This document shows, piece by piece, positions 24,298 to 33,443 of a DNA stretch of 64,000 bases. Made by a program: the position numbers and the translations under genes. Numbering within the stretch: the stretch's first letter is position 1; each line of letters opens with the position of its first letter. The notes beneath the pieces were generated by a model. It was not told where the DNA came from, did not search any database, and worked only from the letters and a program-made list of their open reading frames with translations. Source of the DNA: JAVJRN01 sp040218415 (GTDB lineage: Bacteria; Bacteroidota; Bacteroidia; Cytophagales; Cyclobacteriaceae); the NCBI GenBank assembly GCA_040218415.1, contig JAVJRN010000079.1, forward strand, positions 62,001 to 126,000. The letters run 5' to 3'.

Positions 24298-25551
24298 ATG
24301 GAGCTTAAGCGAGTTGTAGTTACGGGAATCGGTGCACTCACCCCGATTGGCAATACTAAAAATGATTATTGGAATGCGCTTGAAAAAGGTATCAGTGGAG
24401 CGGCTCCTATAACTCGATTCGATGCTGAAAAATTCAGAACCAAATTTGCCTGTGAAGTCAAAGGTTTCGACCCTCAAGATTTTATGGATCGTAAAGAGGC
24501 GAGAAAGCTTGACCCAAATAGTCAATATGGAATGGTCGCCGGAGATGAAGCCATTGTGGACTCAGGACTGGATTTATCGACAATAAATAAGGATAAAGTA
24601 GGTGTAATTTGGGGTAGTGGAATTGGTGGATTTAAAACCTTCCAAGATGAAGTCCAAGCTTTTGCCAATGGAGATGGAACTCCAAGATTTAATCCCTTCT
24701 TTGTTCCAAAAATGATTCTTGACATTACTCCAGGTCAATTATCTATCAAATACGGATTCAGAGGTCCAAACTTCGCAACAGTTTCGGCATGCGCTTCGTC
24801 TAATAATGCGTTGACAGATGCTTGCAACTATATTCGACTTGGAAAAGCGAATATTATCCTCACAGGTGGCTCGGAAGCTGCCGTTATAGAATCTGGAATT
24901 GGTGGTTTCAATGCCATGAAAGCACTTTCCGAACGAAATGATGATCCTTCAACGGCCTCTCGACCTTATGATAAAGATAGAGATGGTTTTGTCTTAGGCG
25001 AAGGTGCAGGAGCATTGGTGCTTGAAGAATTAGAACATGCCAAAGCTAGAGGTGCTAAAATATATGCTGAGGTTCTCGGTACGGGAATGTCTGCTGATGC
25101 ATATCACATCACCGCGCCACATCCTGAAGGTGAAGGAATCTTTTTAGTAATGAATAATGCCTTGGAAGATGCCGGAATGACTGCTGATGCTATCGAATAC
25201 GTAAACACACACGGCACTTCAACACCTCTAGGCGATGCTGGTGAGGTAAAAGCCATCCAAAAGGTTTTTGGTGAGCACGCTTACAAAATGAACATAAGTA
25301 GTACCAAGTCCATGACTGGTCACTTGCTAGGAGCGGCAGGAGCTATTGAGAGTATAGCGTGCATTATGGCGCTAGAAAGAGGAATTATCCCTCCTACCAT
25401 CAATCACTTCAATGACGATCCAGAGATTGATTCGAAACTAAATCTTACATTTAATCAAGCCCAAAAGAGAAATGTGAGTGTGGTAATGAGTAACACTTTT
25501 GGTTTTGGTGGACACAACACCTCAATCATATTTGGTAAATACCACGGATAG
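24298..25551 (+). CDS. fabF: Beta-ketoacyl-ACP synthase II
   Basis: Condenses malonyl-ACP with acyl-ACP in fatty acid elongation. A 417-residue KAS II with the Cys-His-His triad C165 (VSACASSNNAL), H305 (NTHGTSTPLGD) and H342 (MTGHLLGAAGA). The start RVVVTGIGALTPIG and end NTFGFGGHN are family hallmarks. It lies directly downstream of acpP. Its TAG stop overlaps the GTG start of rnc by one base (TAGTG), suggesting translational coupling. Confidence 0.97.
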   Translation: MELKRVVVTGIGALTPIGNTKNDYWNALEKGISGAAPITRFDAEKFRTKFACEVKGFDPQDFMDRKEARKLDPNSQYGMVAGDEAIVDSGLDLSTINKDKVGVIWGSGIGGFKTFQDEVQAFANGDGTPRFNPFFVPKMILDITPGQLSIKYGFRGPNFATVSACASSNNALTDACNYIRLGKANIILTGGSEAAVIESGIGGFNAMKALSERNDDPSTASRPYDKDRDGFVLGEGAGALVLEELEHAKARGAKIYAEVLGTGMSADAYHITAPHPEGEGIFLVMNNALEDAGMTADAIEYVNTHGTSTPLGDAGEVKAIQKVFGEHAYKMNISSTKSMTGHLLGAAGAIESIACIMALERGIIPPTINHFNDDPEIDSKLNLTFNQAQKRNVSVVMSNTFGFGGHNTSIIFGKYHG

Positions 25552-26303
25552 TGCCCATTGGTTTCTTCAAACGAAATCCCATTACTATATTATTTTCCTC
25601 AAAGGAGGATAAAGAACTAAGAAGAAAGTTTGCCATTATTATAGGTGCCAAACCAAGCAATCTTAAACTTTACCAGAGAGCAATGCGGCATACTAGTGCG
25701 GCTTCAACCAATGGTCAAGGTTTTCGCGATTCATACGAGCGTCTTGAATATTTGGGAGATGCAATACTTGGTATGGTGGTGGCAGATATGCTTTTTAAAA
25801 AGTTCCCTTTTAAAGAGGAAGGATTTCTTACTGAGGTGAGATCCAAATTGGTTAACCGAGAATCACTGAATAGTCTATCCATTAAAATTGGGTTGAAAGA
25901 CCTTGTGGTTTTCACTAAACACAGAGGCACTACTATCTCTCACAAATCTGTTTACGGAGATTCACTTGAAGCACTGATAGGTGCAATTTATCTAGACAAA
26001 GGATTTAATTTCTGTCATTCATTCGTTCTGAAAAAACTAATTGCGCCTCACTTTGATGTTGACGAGCTTTCCAAGACCGTATTTAACTATAAAAGTAAAA
26101 TCATCGAATGGGGTCAAAAAGAAAACATTAACGTTGAGTTTAGAATTGTTCAGGACAATGACGGCACAAAATCAAAGCAATTCGTCGCGCAAGTTTTTAT
26201 AAATGACGAAGGAAAAGAGAAAGGATATGGATTTAGTAAGAAAAAAGCCGAACAGCTTGCCGCACAGAAAACTATAGAAGCATTAAACCTGAACATTGAA
26301 TAA
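25551..26303 (+). CDS. rnc: Ribonuclease III (GTG start)
   Basis: Double-strand-specific endoribonuclease for rRNA and mRNA processing. A 250-residue protein. The signature ERLEYLGDAIL is at 63-73, second metal-site residues are D137 and E140 (GDSLEALIGAIYLD), and a C-terminal double-stranded RNA-binding domain (about 184-250) ends with KKKAEQLAAQKTIEAL. I accept the GTG at 25551 because it overlaps the fabF stop and gives the expected N-terminus. It overlaps the next gene by 8 nt. Confidence 0.96.
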   Translation: MPIGFFKRNPITILFSSKEDKELRRKFAIIIGAKPSNLKLYQRAMRHTSAASTNGQGFRDSYERLEYLGDAILGMVVADMLFKKFPFKEEGFLTEVRSKLVNRESLNSLSIKIGLKDLVVFTKHRGTTISHKSVYGDSLEALIGAIYLDKGFNFCHSFVLKKLIAPHFDVDELSKTVFNYKSKIIEWGQKENINVEFRIVQDNDGTKSKQFVAQVFINDEGKEKGYGFSKKKAEQLAAQKTIEALNLNIE

Positions 26304-28155
26304 TCGATATAAAATAGGCGGTGCAAGCCTCAATCAGATTCCAATGGATTGGGAGCACAATGTAGCGAACATTATTGCCGCCATTAGACAGGCAAAATCA
26401 GAAAACATCAAATTACTTTGCTTACCTGAACTGTGCATCACTGGTTATGGTTGCGAAGACATGTTTCTGAGCGATTGGCTCTTTGAAAAGGCACAAATCA
26501 AACTGAAAGATATTATTCAAGAAACTGACGGAATAGCGATTGCCGTCGGCTTGCCTGTAATACATGAAAATTTACGATTCAACACCACTTGGTTTATCGA
26601 AAATCGCGAGGTTTTAGGTATTTATGCTAAACAAAAGCTAGCGAATGATGGGGTGCACTACGAACCCCGTTGGTTTCAAGAATGGCCTTCAGGCAAAGTA
26701 TCGCATTATGACTACAACAATCAGCAAATACCTTTTGGTCATATTTCTATTGCTTGGAAAGACTTAAATATTGGTTTTGAAATATGTGAAGACGCCTGGC
26801 GGATCGATCGGCCAGCACTTCATGAGTATTATCAAAATATTGATATTTTTCTTAATCCCAGTGCAAGTCACTTCGCCTTTGGGAAAGCAGACTTTAGAGA
26901 GAATCTTATCATAGACAGCTCCAAAATTTTTAATTGCGTCTATGTCTATGCCAATCTTTTGGGAAACGAAGCAGGTCGTATGATCTATGATGGAGATATT
27001 CTAATAGCCCAAAGCGGATCACTGATCGGAAAAAATAAGCGTTTATCTTTCGAAGACTATAACTTACTCGCGACCACTATTGATTTTACTGACCCCAAGT
27101 TGAGCATAAAGCAACTGGTTGATGATGATCATAATATAAACAGGGAGTTTACGAAAGCCGCCTCACTGGCGCTGTTCGATTATTGCAGAAAAAGTAAAAG
27201 TAAGGGCTTTGTCCTCTCACTCAGTGGTGGTGCTGATTCAAGTAGCATTGCCATACTAGTAGCGGAATCAGTTAAGCGAGGACTTCAAGAACTCGGTTTT
27301 GAAAAATTTAAAACTAAAATTGGACTAAGTCTAAAAGAAGGTTCTTGGAGGGAGATAGTCCAGCAATTTTTTCACACTGCGTATCAAGGAACCAAAAATT
27401 CCAGCGAGGATACGTTGAAGTCTGCCAAGTATTTAGCTGAAAGTATTGGAGCAAATTTTTATCATTGGAATATCGACGAAGAGGTCAATGCTTATCAGAA
27501 AAGTATGGAAAATGCCTTGGGCCGTTCTATTACTTGGGAAACGGATGATATTGCATTACAAAACATTCAGGCAAGAGCTCGATCGCCCATTATTTGGATG
27601 ATGGCAAATATTCAAAACTGTCTGCTGCTAACTACCTCAAATCGAAGTGAAGGTGACGTAGGCTATGCGACTATGGATGGTGACACTAGTGGAAGTATAT
27701 CTCCTATCGCGGCAGTAGATAAGCATTTTATACTCAATTGGCTGAAATACGCGGAGTTAACGTTAGAGCATGAAGGTTTGGCACCTGTAAATGCACTTAC
27801 ACCAACTGCGGAGCTGAGACCAAAGGAAATGAATCAAACGGACGAAGATGATCTCATGCCTTATGATGTTTTGGTAGCTATTGAAAAGCTCGCAATCAGA
27901 GACCGGAAATCACCGACACAGGTATATTTAACTTTAAGGGAACAATCTTTTGACAATGAGATGTTGATTACTTGGATTAGCAAGTTTTTTCGCCTTTGGA
28001 GCATCAATCAATGGAAGCGAGAACGAATTGCTCCTAGTTTCCACTTAGATGATTTTAATGTTGACCCTAGAACATGGTGTCGCTTCCCAATTTTATCCAG
28101 TGGTTTCAAAGAGGAACTCCTTGAACTTCAAGCAAATTACGGTACAGGATCATAA
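26296..28155 (+). CDS. nadE: Glutamine-dependent NAD+ synthetase (TTG start)
   Basis: Amidates deamido-NAD to NAD+ with glutamine as nitrogen source. A 619-residue two-domain enzyme. The N-terminal nitrilase-fold glutaminase has E45, K114 and C164 (GFEICEDAW), and the C-terminal synthetase has the ATP pyrophosphatase loop SGGADS at 310-315. The LTTSNRSEGDVGYATMDGD motif is present. The start is a TTG inside the rnc end (8-nt overlap). It gives RYKIGGASLNQIP, the usual family opening, and no ATG lies nearby. The 3' end overlaps yidD on the opposite strand by 19 nt. Confidence 0.95.
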   Translation: MNNRYKIGGASLNQIPMDWEHNVANIIAAIRQAKSENIKLLCLPELCITGYGCEDMFLSDWLFEKAQIKLKDIIQETDGIAIAVGLPVIHENLRFNTTWFIENREVLGIYAKQKLANDGVHYEPRWFQEWPSGKVSHYDYNNQQIPFGHISIAWKDLNIGFEICEDAWRIDRPALHEYYQNIDIFLNPSASHFAFGKADFRENLIIDSSKIFNCVYVYANLLGNEAGRMIYDGDILIAQSGSLIGKNKRLSFEDYNLLATTIDFTDPKLSIKQLVDDDHNINREFTKAASLALFDYCRKSKSKGFVLSLSGGADSSSIAILVAESVKRGLQELGFEKFKTKIGLSLKEGSWREIVQQFFHTAYQGTKNSSEDTLKSAKYLAESIGANFYHWNIDEEVNAYQKSMENALGRSITWETDDIALQNIQARARSPIIWMMANIQNCLLLTTSNRSEGDVGYATMDGDTSGSISPIAAVDKHFILNWLKYAELTLEHEGLAPVNALTPTAELRPKEMNQTDEDDLMPYDVLVAIEKLAIRDRKSPTQVYLTLREQSFDNEMLITWISKFFRLWSINQWKRERIAPSFHLDDFNVDPRTWCRFPILSSGFKEELLELQANYGTGS

Positions 28156-28358
28156 CCACTTCCGCCCCACGGATGACAACTAAATATTCTAATGATAGCC
28201 AACTTTCCGCCTTTAATAATCCCGTGCTTCATAATGGCAGCCTTCGCATAGTTAGAGCAAGTGGGCGTGTAACGACAAGTGGAAGGCAGTAAAGGTGATA
28301 TACTGTATTGATAAAAAAGTACCGGTAATATAAATATCTTCCTTATTATCTTTTTCAC
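28137..28358 (-). CDS. yidD: Membrane protein insertion efficiency factor YidD
   Basis: A 73-residue peripheral inner-membrane protein that assists YidC-dependent insertion. The diagnostic motif is YQYSISPLLPSTCRYTPTCS (from about 17), followed by a basic amphipathic stretch and CHPWGGSGYDPVP at the end. Conserved cysteines are present. It is solitary here, not next to rnpA/yidC, and overlaps the nadE 3' end tail to tail by 19 nt. Confidence 0.95.
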   Translation of the reverse strand: MKKIIRKIFILPVLFYQYSISPLLPSTCRYTPTCSNYAKAAIMKHGIIKGGKLAIIRIFSCHPWGGSGYDPVP

Positions 28359-28465
28359 GAGTCAAAAGTAGGCATCAAATTTGGTGCTACCAATAAAATT
28401 AATTCAGTTTGCGGCTACAAAAACGCAAGAATATCAGCAAAAATTTGGTTTGGTATAGAAGTTAT
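28359..28465. promoter_or_regulatory. Upstream region with bulged inverted repeat
   Basis: The 107-nt gap between divergent yidD and the Omp85-like gene holds an inverted repeat at 28368-28390: GTAG-CATCAAA against TTTGGTGCTAC, with one bulged G and one G-T pair, centred on AAATTT. It could be an operator for either gene. No regulator is identifiable locally. Confidence 0.3.
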
Positions 28466-29935
28466 ATGAAGTTGATAAATAGACTGATATTTTGCTTGTT
28501 GCTCTTATGGCTTCCCTTTATGGTAAAAGCCATTGACCTCAAGACCCAAGAATTAGATAGCACGGAAGTTAATAGCCCTGATTCTCTCAGCACCCGATTA
28601 GTGACTATCAAAGAAATATTCATCCTCGGAAATGCGGTAACAAAAAAAGAAATAATCACTCGCGAACTAACTTATAAAGAAGGGGATACCGTTCCGTTAA
28701 ACATATTATACTCCTTAAGAAGAGAAGATCGGAACAAAATTTACAACACCAACCTTTTTAACACAGTCGATCTAGAGATTTTGATCAGGGATGATCAATC
28801 TGTGGATCTTTTTATCAAGGTTACGGAGAGATGGTATTTCTATCCATCGCTCAATGCAGAACTTGGTGATAGAAATATCAATGATTGGCTATTTAACAGA
28901 AGCGGTAGTTTTGAACGATTCAACTTTGGATTAAAGCTTGATAAATACAATTTCCGTGGAAGAAAAGAACGTTTAATCTTAGGAGGACAAATTGGGCTAG
29001 AGCGTCAGCTTGTAGCTGAATATAATATCCCCTACATCGAAAAGTCACTCCGGCATGGATTGCAGTTTGGAGTTAATTATTCTGAAATCAGAGAAGGCAT
29101 AGCCTATCAAACCTTTGATCACAGAACGGAAATTCTCAGTAATGAAATTGATACTGAGCAGATAAATAGAACAACGTTTGGTGCCAATATGAATTATACC
29201 TTTCGCCCGAATTTTTATAAATATCATCAGGTCTTGGTAAAATACGAGGATTTAAATATTTCTGATACGATAGTGCATTTCAATCCAAACTATTTGGGTG
29301 ATGGGAGAACACAACAAAAACTATTCAAACTAACCTATGCCTTTGCTGATGATCAACGGAATAATCGGAATTATCCTCTGAGCGGGTATTATTTCTTTGG
29401 ATTTCTTGAAAAAGTAGGAATTGGAATTTTTGATGATGTAGACATTTGGAGATTAACCGCTCGTTACAGCAGGTATCTAGAGCTAAAGAATAAATTTTAC
29501 CTTGGCTTTAATGTATCAGGATTTATCTCTTCAAGGAAAAATGTGCCCTACTTCAATTACAGTGCGCTTGGTTACGGAAATTACTTGGTTCGGGGATATA
29601 ATAAAGAACTCATTGAAGGTCATACCAACCTGTTGGCAAAAACATCTTTGAAAAAAAGAATATTTAATCACACCTCAGATATATCGAGAATCATGCCTCT
29701 CAAGCAGTTTCAAAAGGTGCCTTTACAAATTTTTGCTAAGCTATTTGTAGATACTGGATGGACAGCCAATTATGATGATCATACGACCAGTGATCGATTG
29801 AGTAATCGCTTTTTATATGGGGTCGGTATTGGTTTAGATTTTTTGACCATCAATGATTTACTCCCACAAGTAGAAGCTTCGATTAACGCCGAGGGAGATT
29901 ATAATATTTATTTAGGAGTAAAAGCGGAATTTTAA
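28466..29935 (+). CDS. Omp85-superfamily (BamA/TamA-like) outer membrane protein
   Basis: An outer-membrane barrel of about 489 residues. I chose the ATG at 28466 because KLINRLIFCLLLLWLPFMVKA is then a clean signal peptide; the longer frame from 28409 would bury it. After cleavage, one POTRA domain follows (VTIKEIFILGNAVTKKEIITREL, then YSLRREDRNKIYNTNLFNTVDL). The rest is a C-terminal beta-barrel with alternating aromatic strands and a VRGYNKELIEG motif near the Omp85 lid position. With a single POTRA it is not the essential BamA. A substrate-specific assembly or export role is possible. Confidence 0.82.
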   Translation: MKLINRLIFCLLLLWLPFMVKAIDLKTQELDSTEVNSPDSLSTRLVTIKEIFILGNAVTKKEIITRELTYKEGDTVPLNILYSLRREDRNKIYNTNLFNTVDLEILIRDDQSVDLFIKVTERWYFYPSLNAELGDRNINDWLFNRSGSFERFNFGLKLDKYNFRGRKERLILGGQIGLERQLVAEYNIPYIEKSLRHGLQFGVNYSEIREGIAYQTFDHRTEILSNEIDTEQINRTTFGANMNYTFRPNFYKYHQVLVKYEDLNISDTIVHFNPNYLGDGRTQQKLFKLTYAFADDQRNNRNYPLSGYYFFGFLEKVGIGIFDDVDIWRLTARYSRYLELKNKFYLGFNVSGFISSRKNVPYFNYSALGYGNYLVRGYNKELIEGHTNLLAKTSLKKRIFNHTSDISRIMPLKQFQKVPLQIFAKLFVDTGWTANYDDHTTSDRLSNRFLYGVGIGLDFLTINDLLPQVEASINAEGDYNIYLGVKAEF

Positions 29936-30555
29936 TCAAAAGACTTCCATCTCTTCTTTTTTCCTGATTTATTGAAATAATACCAAACCCCTACTCTTTC
30001 ATCATCTACAAAATATCCCTCGTACGTAGGTTTACCCTCTTCATTGTAGTATTTCCATAAACCATTTTGTTTACCAAGGATAAAGCTTCCCTTTTGATCC
30101 ACTTTACCGGTCTCATGGTAAAAAGTCCAGTCGCCAGACGGTAGACCGTTCTCATAGTTTCCCTGCCTTTTCAATACGCCATTCTCATAATAAAAAATCC
30201 ACTTTCCTGAATATAAACTTGACTGATAACTTCCCTTTTTTTCAAGTTGGCCATTTTCATAATAGTAGTAAGAAGTATCTTCCTGTAGATCATTGCTCCA
30301 ATATTCAAGTGATTTCAAAGCTCCATTTTCATGGTAATTGTACTGCCCTCCTTCAAGGTTACCATTGTCGTAATTTAACAATGCGTTTATTTCTCCTGAT
30401 GGATAAAGGAATGTCCAGACGCCATTTTTTAAGCTTTCAACATAAGTTCCGTAAGACTTAATTGCTCCTGAATCATACAGTAGCGTGTCTTGAGCACTCG
30501 CTCGTAGCAAGAAACAAACGAATAAAAATACCAAAGAATTTCTCAATAATTTCAT
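29932..30555 (-). CDS. Exported YwqK/MORN-like repeat protein
   Basis: A 207-residue protein with an N-terminal signal peptide ending in RASAQ. The rest is about seven tandem 23-residue repeats of the form GxWxFYYxNGxLxxxGxYxxG (for example SGKWIFYYENGVLKRQGNY). The repeat belongs to the family annotated as YwqK antitoxin or MORN-variant; no partner toxin is adjacent, so an antitoxin role is not supported. It converges with the Omp85-like gene with a 4-nt stop overlap. It probably acts in the periplasm or at the surface; function unknown. Confidence 0.8.
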   Translation of the reverse strand: MKLLRNSLVFLFVCFLLRASAQDTLLYDSGAIKSYGTYVESLKNGVWTFLYPSGEINALLNYDNGNLEGGQYNYHENGALKSLEYWSNDLQEDTSYYYYENGQLEKKGSYQSSLYSGKWIFYYENGVLKRQGNYENGLPSGDWTFYHETGKVDQKGSFILGKQNGLWKYYNEEGKPTYEGYFVDDERVGVWYYFNKSGKKKRWKSFD

Positions 30556-30608
30556 GTGAACTTAAAGGTAACTATTGATAAAGTAAGCGGAAAAAACTAG
30601 ATTTCATA

Positions 30609-31400
30609 ATGCGTTTCACAACAACCGCTTTTTTGCTGATTTCTTTTTTTCTCGCTTCCTCACAAAACGGTCAATATAACTTTGGTGCGCGCAATACCGG
30701 AATAGGCAATGCATCTTCTACTTTAACTGATGGATGGTCCGTTTTTAATAACGTCGGGGGCTTAGGCATGATAGAGGAAAGTAGCTTTGTTCTAGGCTAT
30801 CAAAACAGATACAATATTAGCGAATTACAAAGCCTTGCCGGCGGAGTAACCTTTGCACATGATTGGGCTACCGTTGGTATTGGCATATTCAGATTTGGTG
30901 GTGACCTGTTCAACGAACAAAAAATAAAGCTTGCCATAGGTCATCAGCTCGATATGATCAGCATTGGTGTAGGACTTAACCTGATTCAATATTCTACAGA
31001 AGGTTTTGAAACGATAAGTAAATTAGCGCTAGAGTTTGGAGGAACCTTCAAGTTAAGTAAGCAAATAACGATTGCCGCGCACCTCTATAATTTTCAAAAA
31101 TCTGAATTCGTGCCTACTGTTATGAAAGCAGGGTTTTCCTATCAACCCATCAACGCCTTAATGATCAATATTGAGACAGAAAAAGACCTTGATCTCAAAG
31201 AGGTTGTCCGAGTGGGAGTCGAATATCAAATATTAACGCCACTATATCTCAGAACTGGATTACAAACCAACCCGATCAGGTCATCTTATGGTATCGGCTA
31301 CCTGTTGAAGTCATTTAATTTAGATTATGCTTTTGTTGATAACGTGGATTTAAGTGCTATTCATGAGGTCTCGATCACGTATCAACTAGGAAAAAAATGA
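30609..31400 (+). CDS. PorV/PorQ-like outer membrane beta-barrel protein
   Basis: A 263-residue exported protein with a signal peptide (about 1-20, ending in ASSQ). It has glycine/aromatic-alternating strands, and the N-terminal ARNTGIGNASSTLTDGWSVF resembles the PorV/PorQ/UPF0164 group. Those barrels in Bacteroidota include type IX secretion components, but this one lacks enough diagnostic features for that claim. Its stop overlaps the next gene (ATGA), so the two are likely co-expressed and perhaps work together in the outer membrane. Confidence 0.7.
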   Translation: MRFTTTAFLLISFFLASSQNGQYNFGARNTGIGNASSTLTDGWSVFNNVGGLGMIEESSFVLGYQNRYNISELQSLAGGVTFAHDWATVGIGIFRFGGDLFNEQKIKLAIGHQLDMISIGVGLNLIQYSTEGFETISKLALEFGGTFKLSKQITIAAHLYNFQKSEFVPTVMKAGFSYQPINALMINIETEKDLDLKEVVRVGVEYQILTPLYLRTGLQTNPIRSSYGIGYLLKSFNLDYAFVDNVDLSAIHEVSITYQLGKK

Positions 31401-33433
31401 GGGCTTTATTGGTTTCATTGATTTTTGTTGCCTTCCTAAAATCAATCGCACAAGACCGTCAAATAGACCTTGAGCAATTTGCTGAAAGGTTATTTCAAGT
31501 GCAGGACTCTGATATCAATTATGAAGATATCTATGAATCCCTCCTTCTATATCAAACAAGTCCTATCAACCTGAATAATACCTCACGAGAGGAATTATCA
31601 TCCCTTTACATTCTCACGCCATTTCAAATCAACAATTTCTTTGAGCACATTGAAGAAAATGGCAAACTCCTATCTATCAATGAATTACAAGTTATTGAGG
31701 GGTTTGATTTAAATTCGATTTTTGACTTGCTACCATTTGTGATAGTCAATGAACGAACGGACAATAGATCATTAGTCCAGCGAATTCGAGAAGAAACCAA
31801 TAACTACTTTCTGCTGAGATACAGCCGAACGCTTGAGAAACAAGCAGGATATAAAGAAGATGGCAACTTTACTGGTGATCCTTCCACGATTTATGGAAGA
31901 TATCGAGTAAGCAAATCACGAGATTTCAGCCTCGGCTTTACGTTTGAAAAAGATGCCGGAGAGGCTATTTCCTGGGATGCAAACAAGAAAAAATACGGCA
32001 TGGATTACTACTCTGGACATTTTTTCATGGAAAATAAAGGCGTTTTTCAAACCATTGCCGTTGGGGATTTTCAGTTGCAATTTGGACAAGGTTTAGTGTT
32101 TGGCGCAGGGTTCGGTGCTGGAAAGGGATCTGAAACGGTCAATTCAACAAAGCGAAATTCAATAGGCATTAGGCCATACGCCTCAGTTCTTGAATCTGGA
32201 TTTTTTCGAGGCGTGGGAACAACCATCAAAAAGCATAATCTCTCTTTTTCCACCTTCTATTCTTGCCTCAATCAAGATGCGAATTTGATAAATGATACTA
32301 CTTATTCAGATTTTGATGAGTTTGTCAACGCGATTCAAGCTACTGGTTTTCATCGGACTCAAACAGAGTTAAACTCTAAAAATCAAATTTTAGAACAGAA
32401 TATTGGAGGAGTATTGGAATATAAATTCAATAGCCGGTTTAAAATTGGCATGGCTAGCCTTCACACGTTTTTCGACAATCCTATTCAAAGAAAGCCCAAC
32501 AACTACAACCAATTTGAATTTAAGGGTGATCAAAATAGCCTAGTCAGCGGCTTCTTTAATTATGGCTTTCAAAATTTCATGCTCTTTGGGGAAATCGCCA
32601 GATCTTCTTCTGGTGGAATTGGTGCGGTTGGCGGTTGGATGGCAAGTCTTACCCCTAAAATTGATATGAGTATGGTTCTTAGAAATTACGCCAAAGATTT
32701 TCATTCCTTTTATGGAAACGCATTTGGAGAAAACTCAAGAGTCATCAATGAAAAAGGCGTGTATTGGGGATTAAAAATAAAGCCATCAAGAAAATACGAA
32801 TTTGCGTTATACTACGATCGGTTTTCATTCCCATGGTTACGTTTTCAAGCTGAGGCTCCATCCAGCGGTTACGAATATCTCGGGCGTTTCACTTATAGAA
32901 TGTCAAGGAATGTAACCATGTTTGCTCAGATGAGATCAGAAAGTAGAGAAACCAATTTTACTGATGAAGAGTCGAACTTAAATACTCTCCAAGAAGGTAT
33001 AAAAAACAACTACATTTTCAATATTGACTATAAGTTAAACCCAGTACTGACATTGAAAACGCGGGTACAGTCATCAACTTTTCAACAAAATGGAGATTTA
33101 AGCTCGGGTTATGCTTTGATACAAGATTTGAATGTTAGTTTTAGAAAAGTAAAGTTAAGTACCAGAGCAGCACTTTTCGATACCGATGACTTCATCAACA
33201 GGCAATATGTTTACGAAAAAGATGTGCTATATGCTTTTTCCTTTCCTGCATATAACGGACGCGGGCTGAGAAATTATTTCTTAATACAATATCAGGTTTT
33301 TAGGAATCTTACCACTTGGTTGAGGATATCAAGGTTTAACTTTGTAGATAGAAACACAGTCGGATCGGGTCAGAACGAAATAGACGGAAGTCGCCGCACG
33401 GATGTAAGGTTTATGATCCGACTAAAAATTTGA
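31397..33433 (+). CDS. Helix-hairpin-helix plus beta-barrel outer membrane protein
   Basis: A 678-residue exported protein with a signal peptide ending near SIAQ. Residues about 50-115 form a ComEA-like helix-hairpin-helix region (INLNNTSREELSSLYILTPF, then LSINELQVIEGFD). The remaining roughly 550 residues look like a large outer-membrane beta-barrel (FQLQFGQGLVFGAGFG, and aromatic-ended strands up to VRFMIRLKI). This HhH/barrel architecture is recurrent in Bacteroidota, but its role is unknown. Non-sequence-specific DNA binding by the HhH part, as in DNA uptake, is a speculative option. It is coupled to the PorV-like gene. Confidence 0.75.
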   Translation: MRALLVSLIFVAFLKSIAQDRQIDLEQFAERLFQVQDSDINYEDIYESLLLYQTSPINLNNTSREELSSLYILTPFQINNFFEHIEENGKLLSINELQVIEGFDLNSIFDLLPFVIVNERTDNRSLVQRIREETNNYFLLRYSRTLEKQAGYKEDGNFTGDPSTIYGRYRVSKSRDFSLGFTFEKDAGEAISWDANKKKYGMDYYSGHFFMENKGVFQTIAVGDFQLQFGQGLVFGAGFGAGKGSETVNSTKRNSIGIRPYASVLESGFFRGVGTTIKKHNLSFSTFYSCLNQDANLINDTTYSDFDEFVNAIQATGFHRTQTELNSKNQILEQNIGGVLEYKFNSRFKIGMASLHTFFDNPIQRKPNNYNQFEFKGDQNSLVSGFFNYGFQNFMLFGEIARSSSGGIGAVGGWMASLTPKIDMSMVLRNYAKDFHSFYGNAFGENSRVINEKGVYWGLKIKPSRKYEFALYYDRFSFPWLRFQAEAPSSGYEYLGRFTYRMSRNVTMFAQMRSESRETNFTDEESNLNTLQEGIKNNYIFNIDYKLNPVLTLKTRVQSSTFQQNGDLSSGYALIQDLNVSFRKVKLSTRAALFDTDDFINRQYVYEKDVLYAFSFPAYNGRGLRNYFLIQYQVFRNLTTWLRISRFNFVDRNTVGSGQNEIDGSRRTDVRFMIRLKI

Positions 33434-33443
33434 GCAAATTTCA

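Noticed and set aside
28409..28465. N-terminal extension of the Omp85-like protein
   Set aside because: It would place 19 basic residues before a clear signal peptide, so the ATG at 28466 is preferred.
29932..30555. Toxin-antitoxin module (YwqK antitoxin annotation)
   Set aside because: The protein has a signal peptide and no adjacent toxin gene, so the antitoxin label is not supported.
30609..31400. Core type IX secretion component PorV
   Set aside because: It is barrel-like and PorV-group-like, but no other type IX genes are nearby and the similarity I can see is general.
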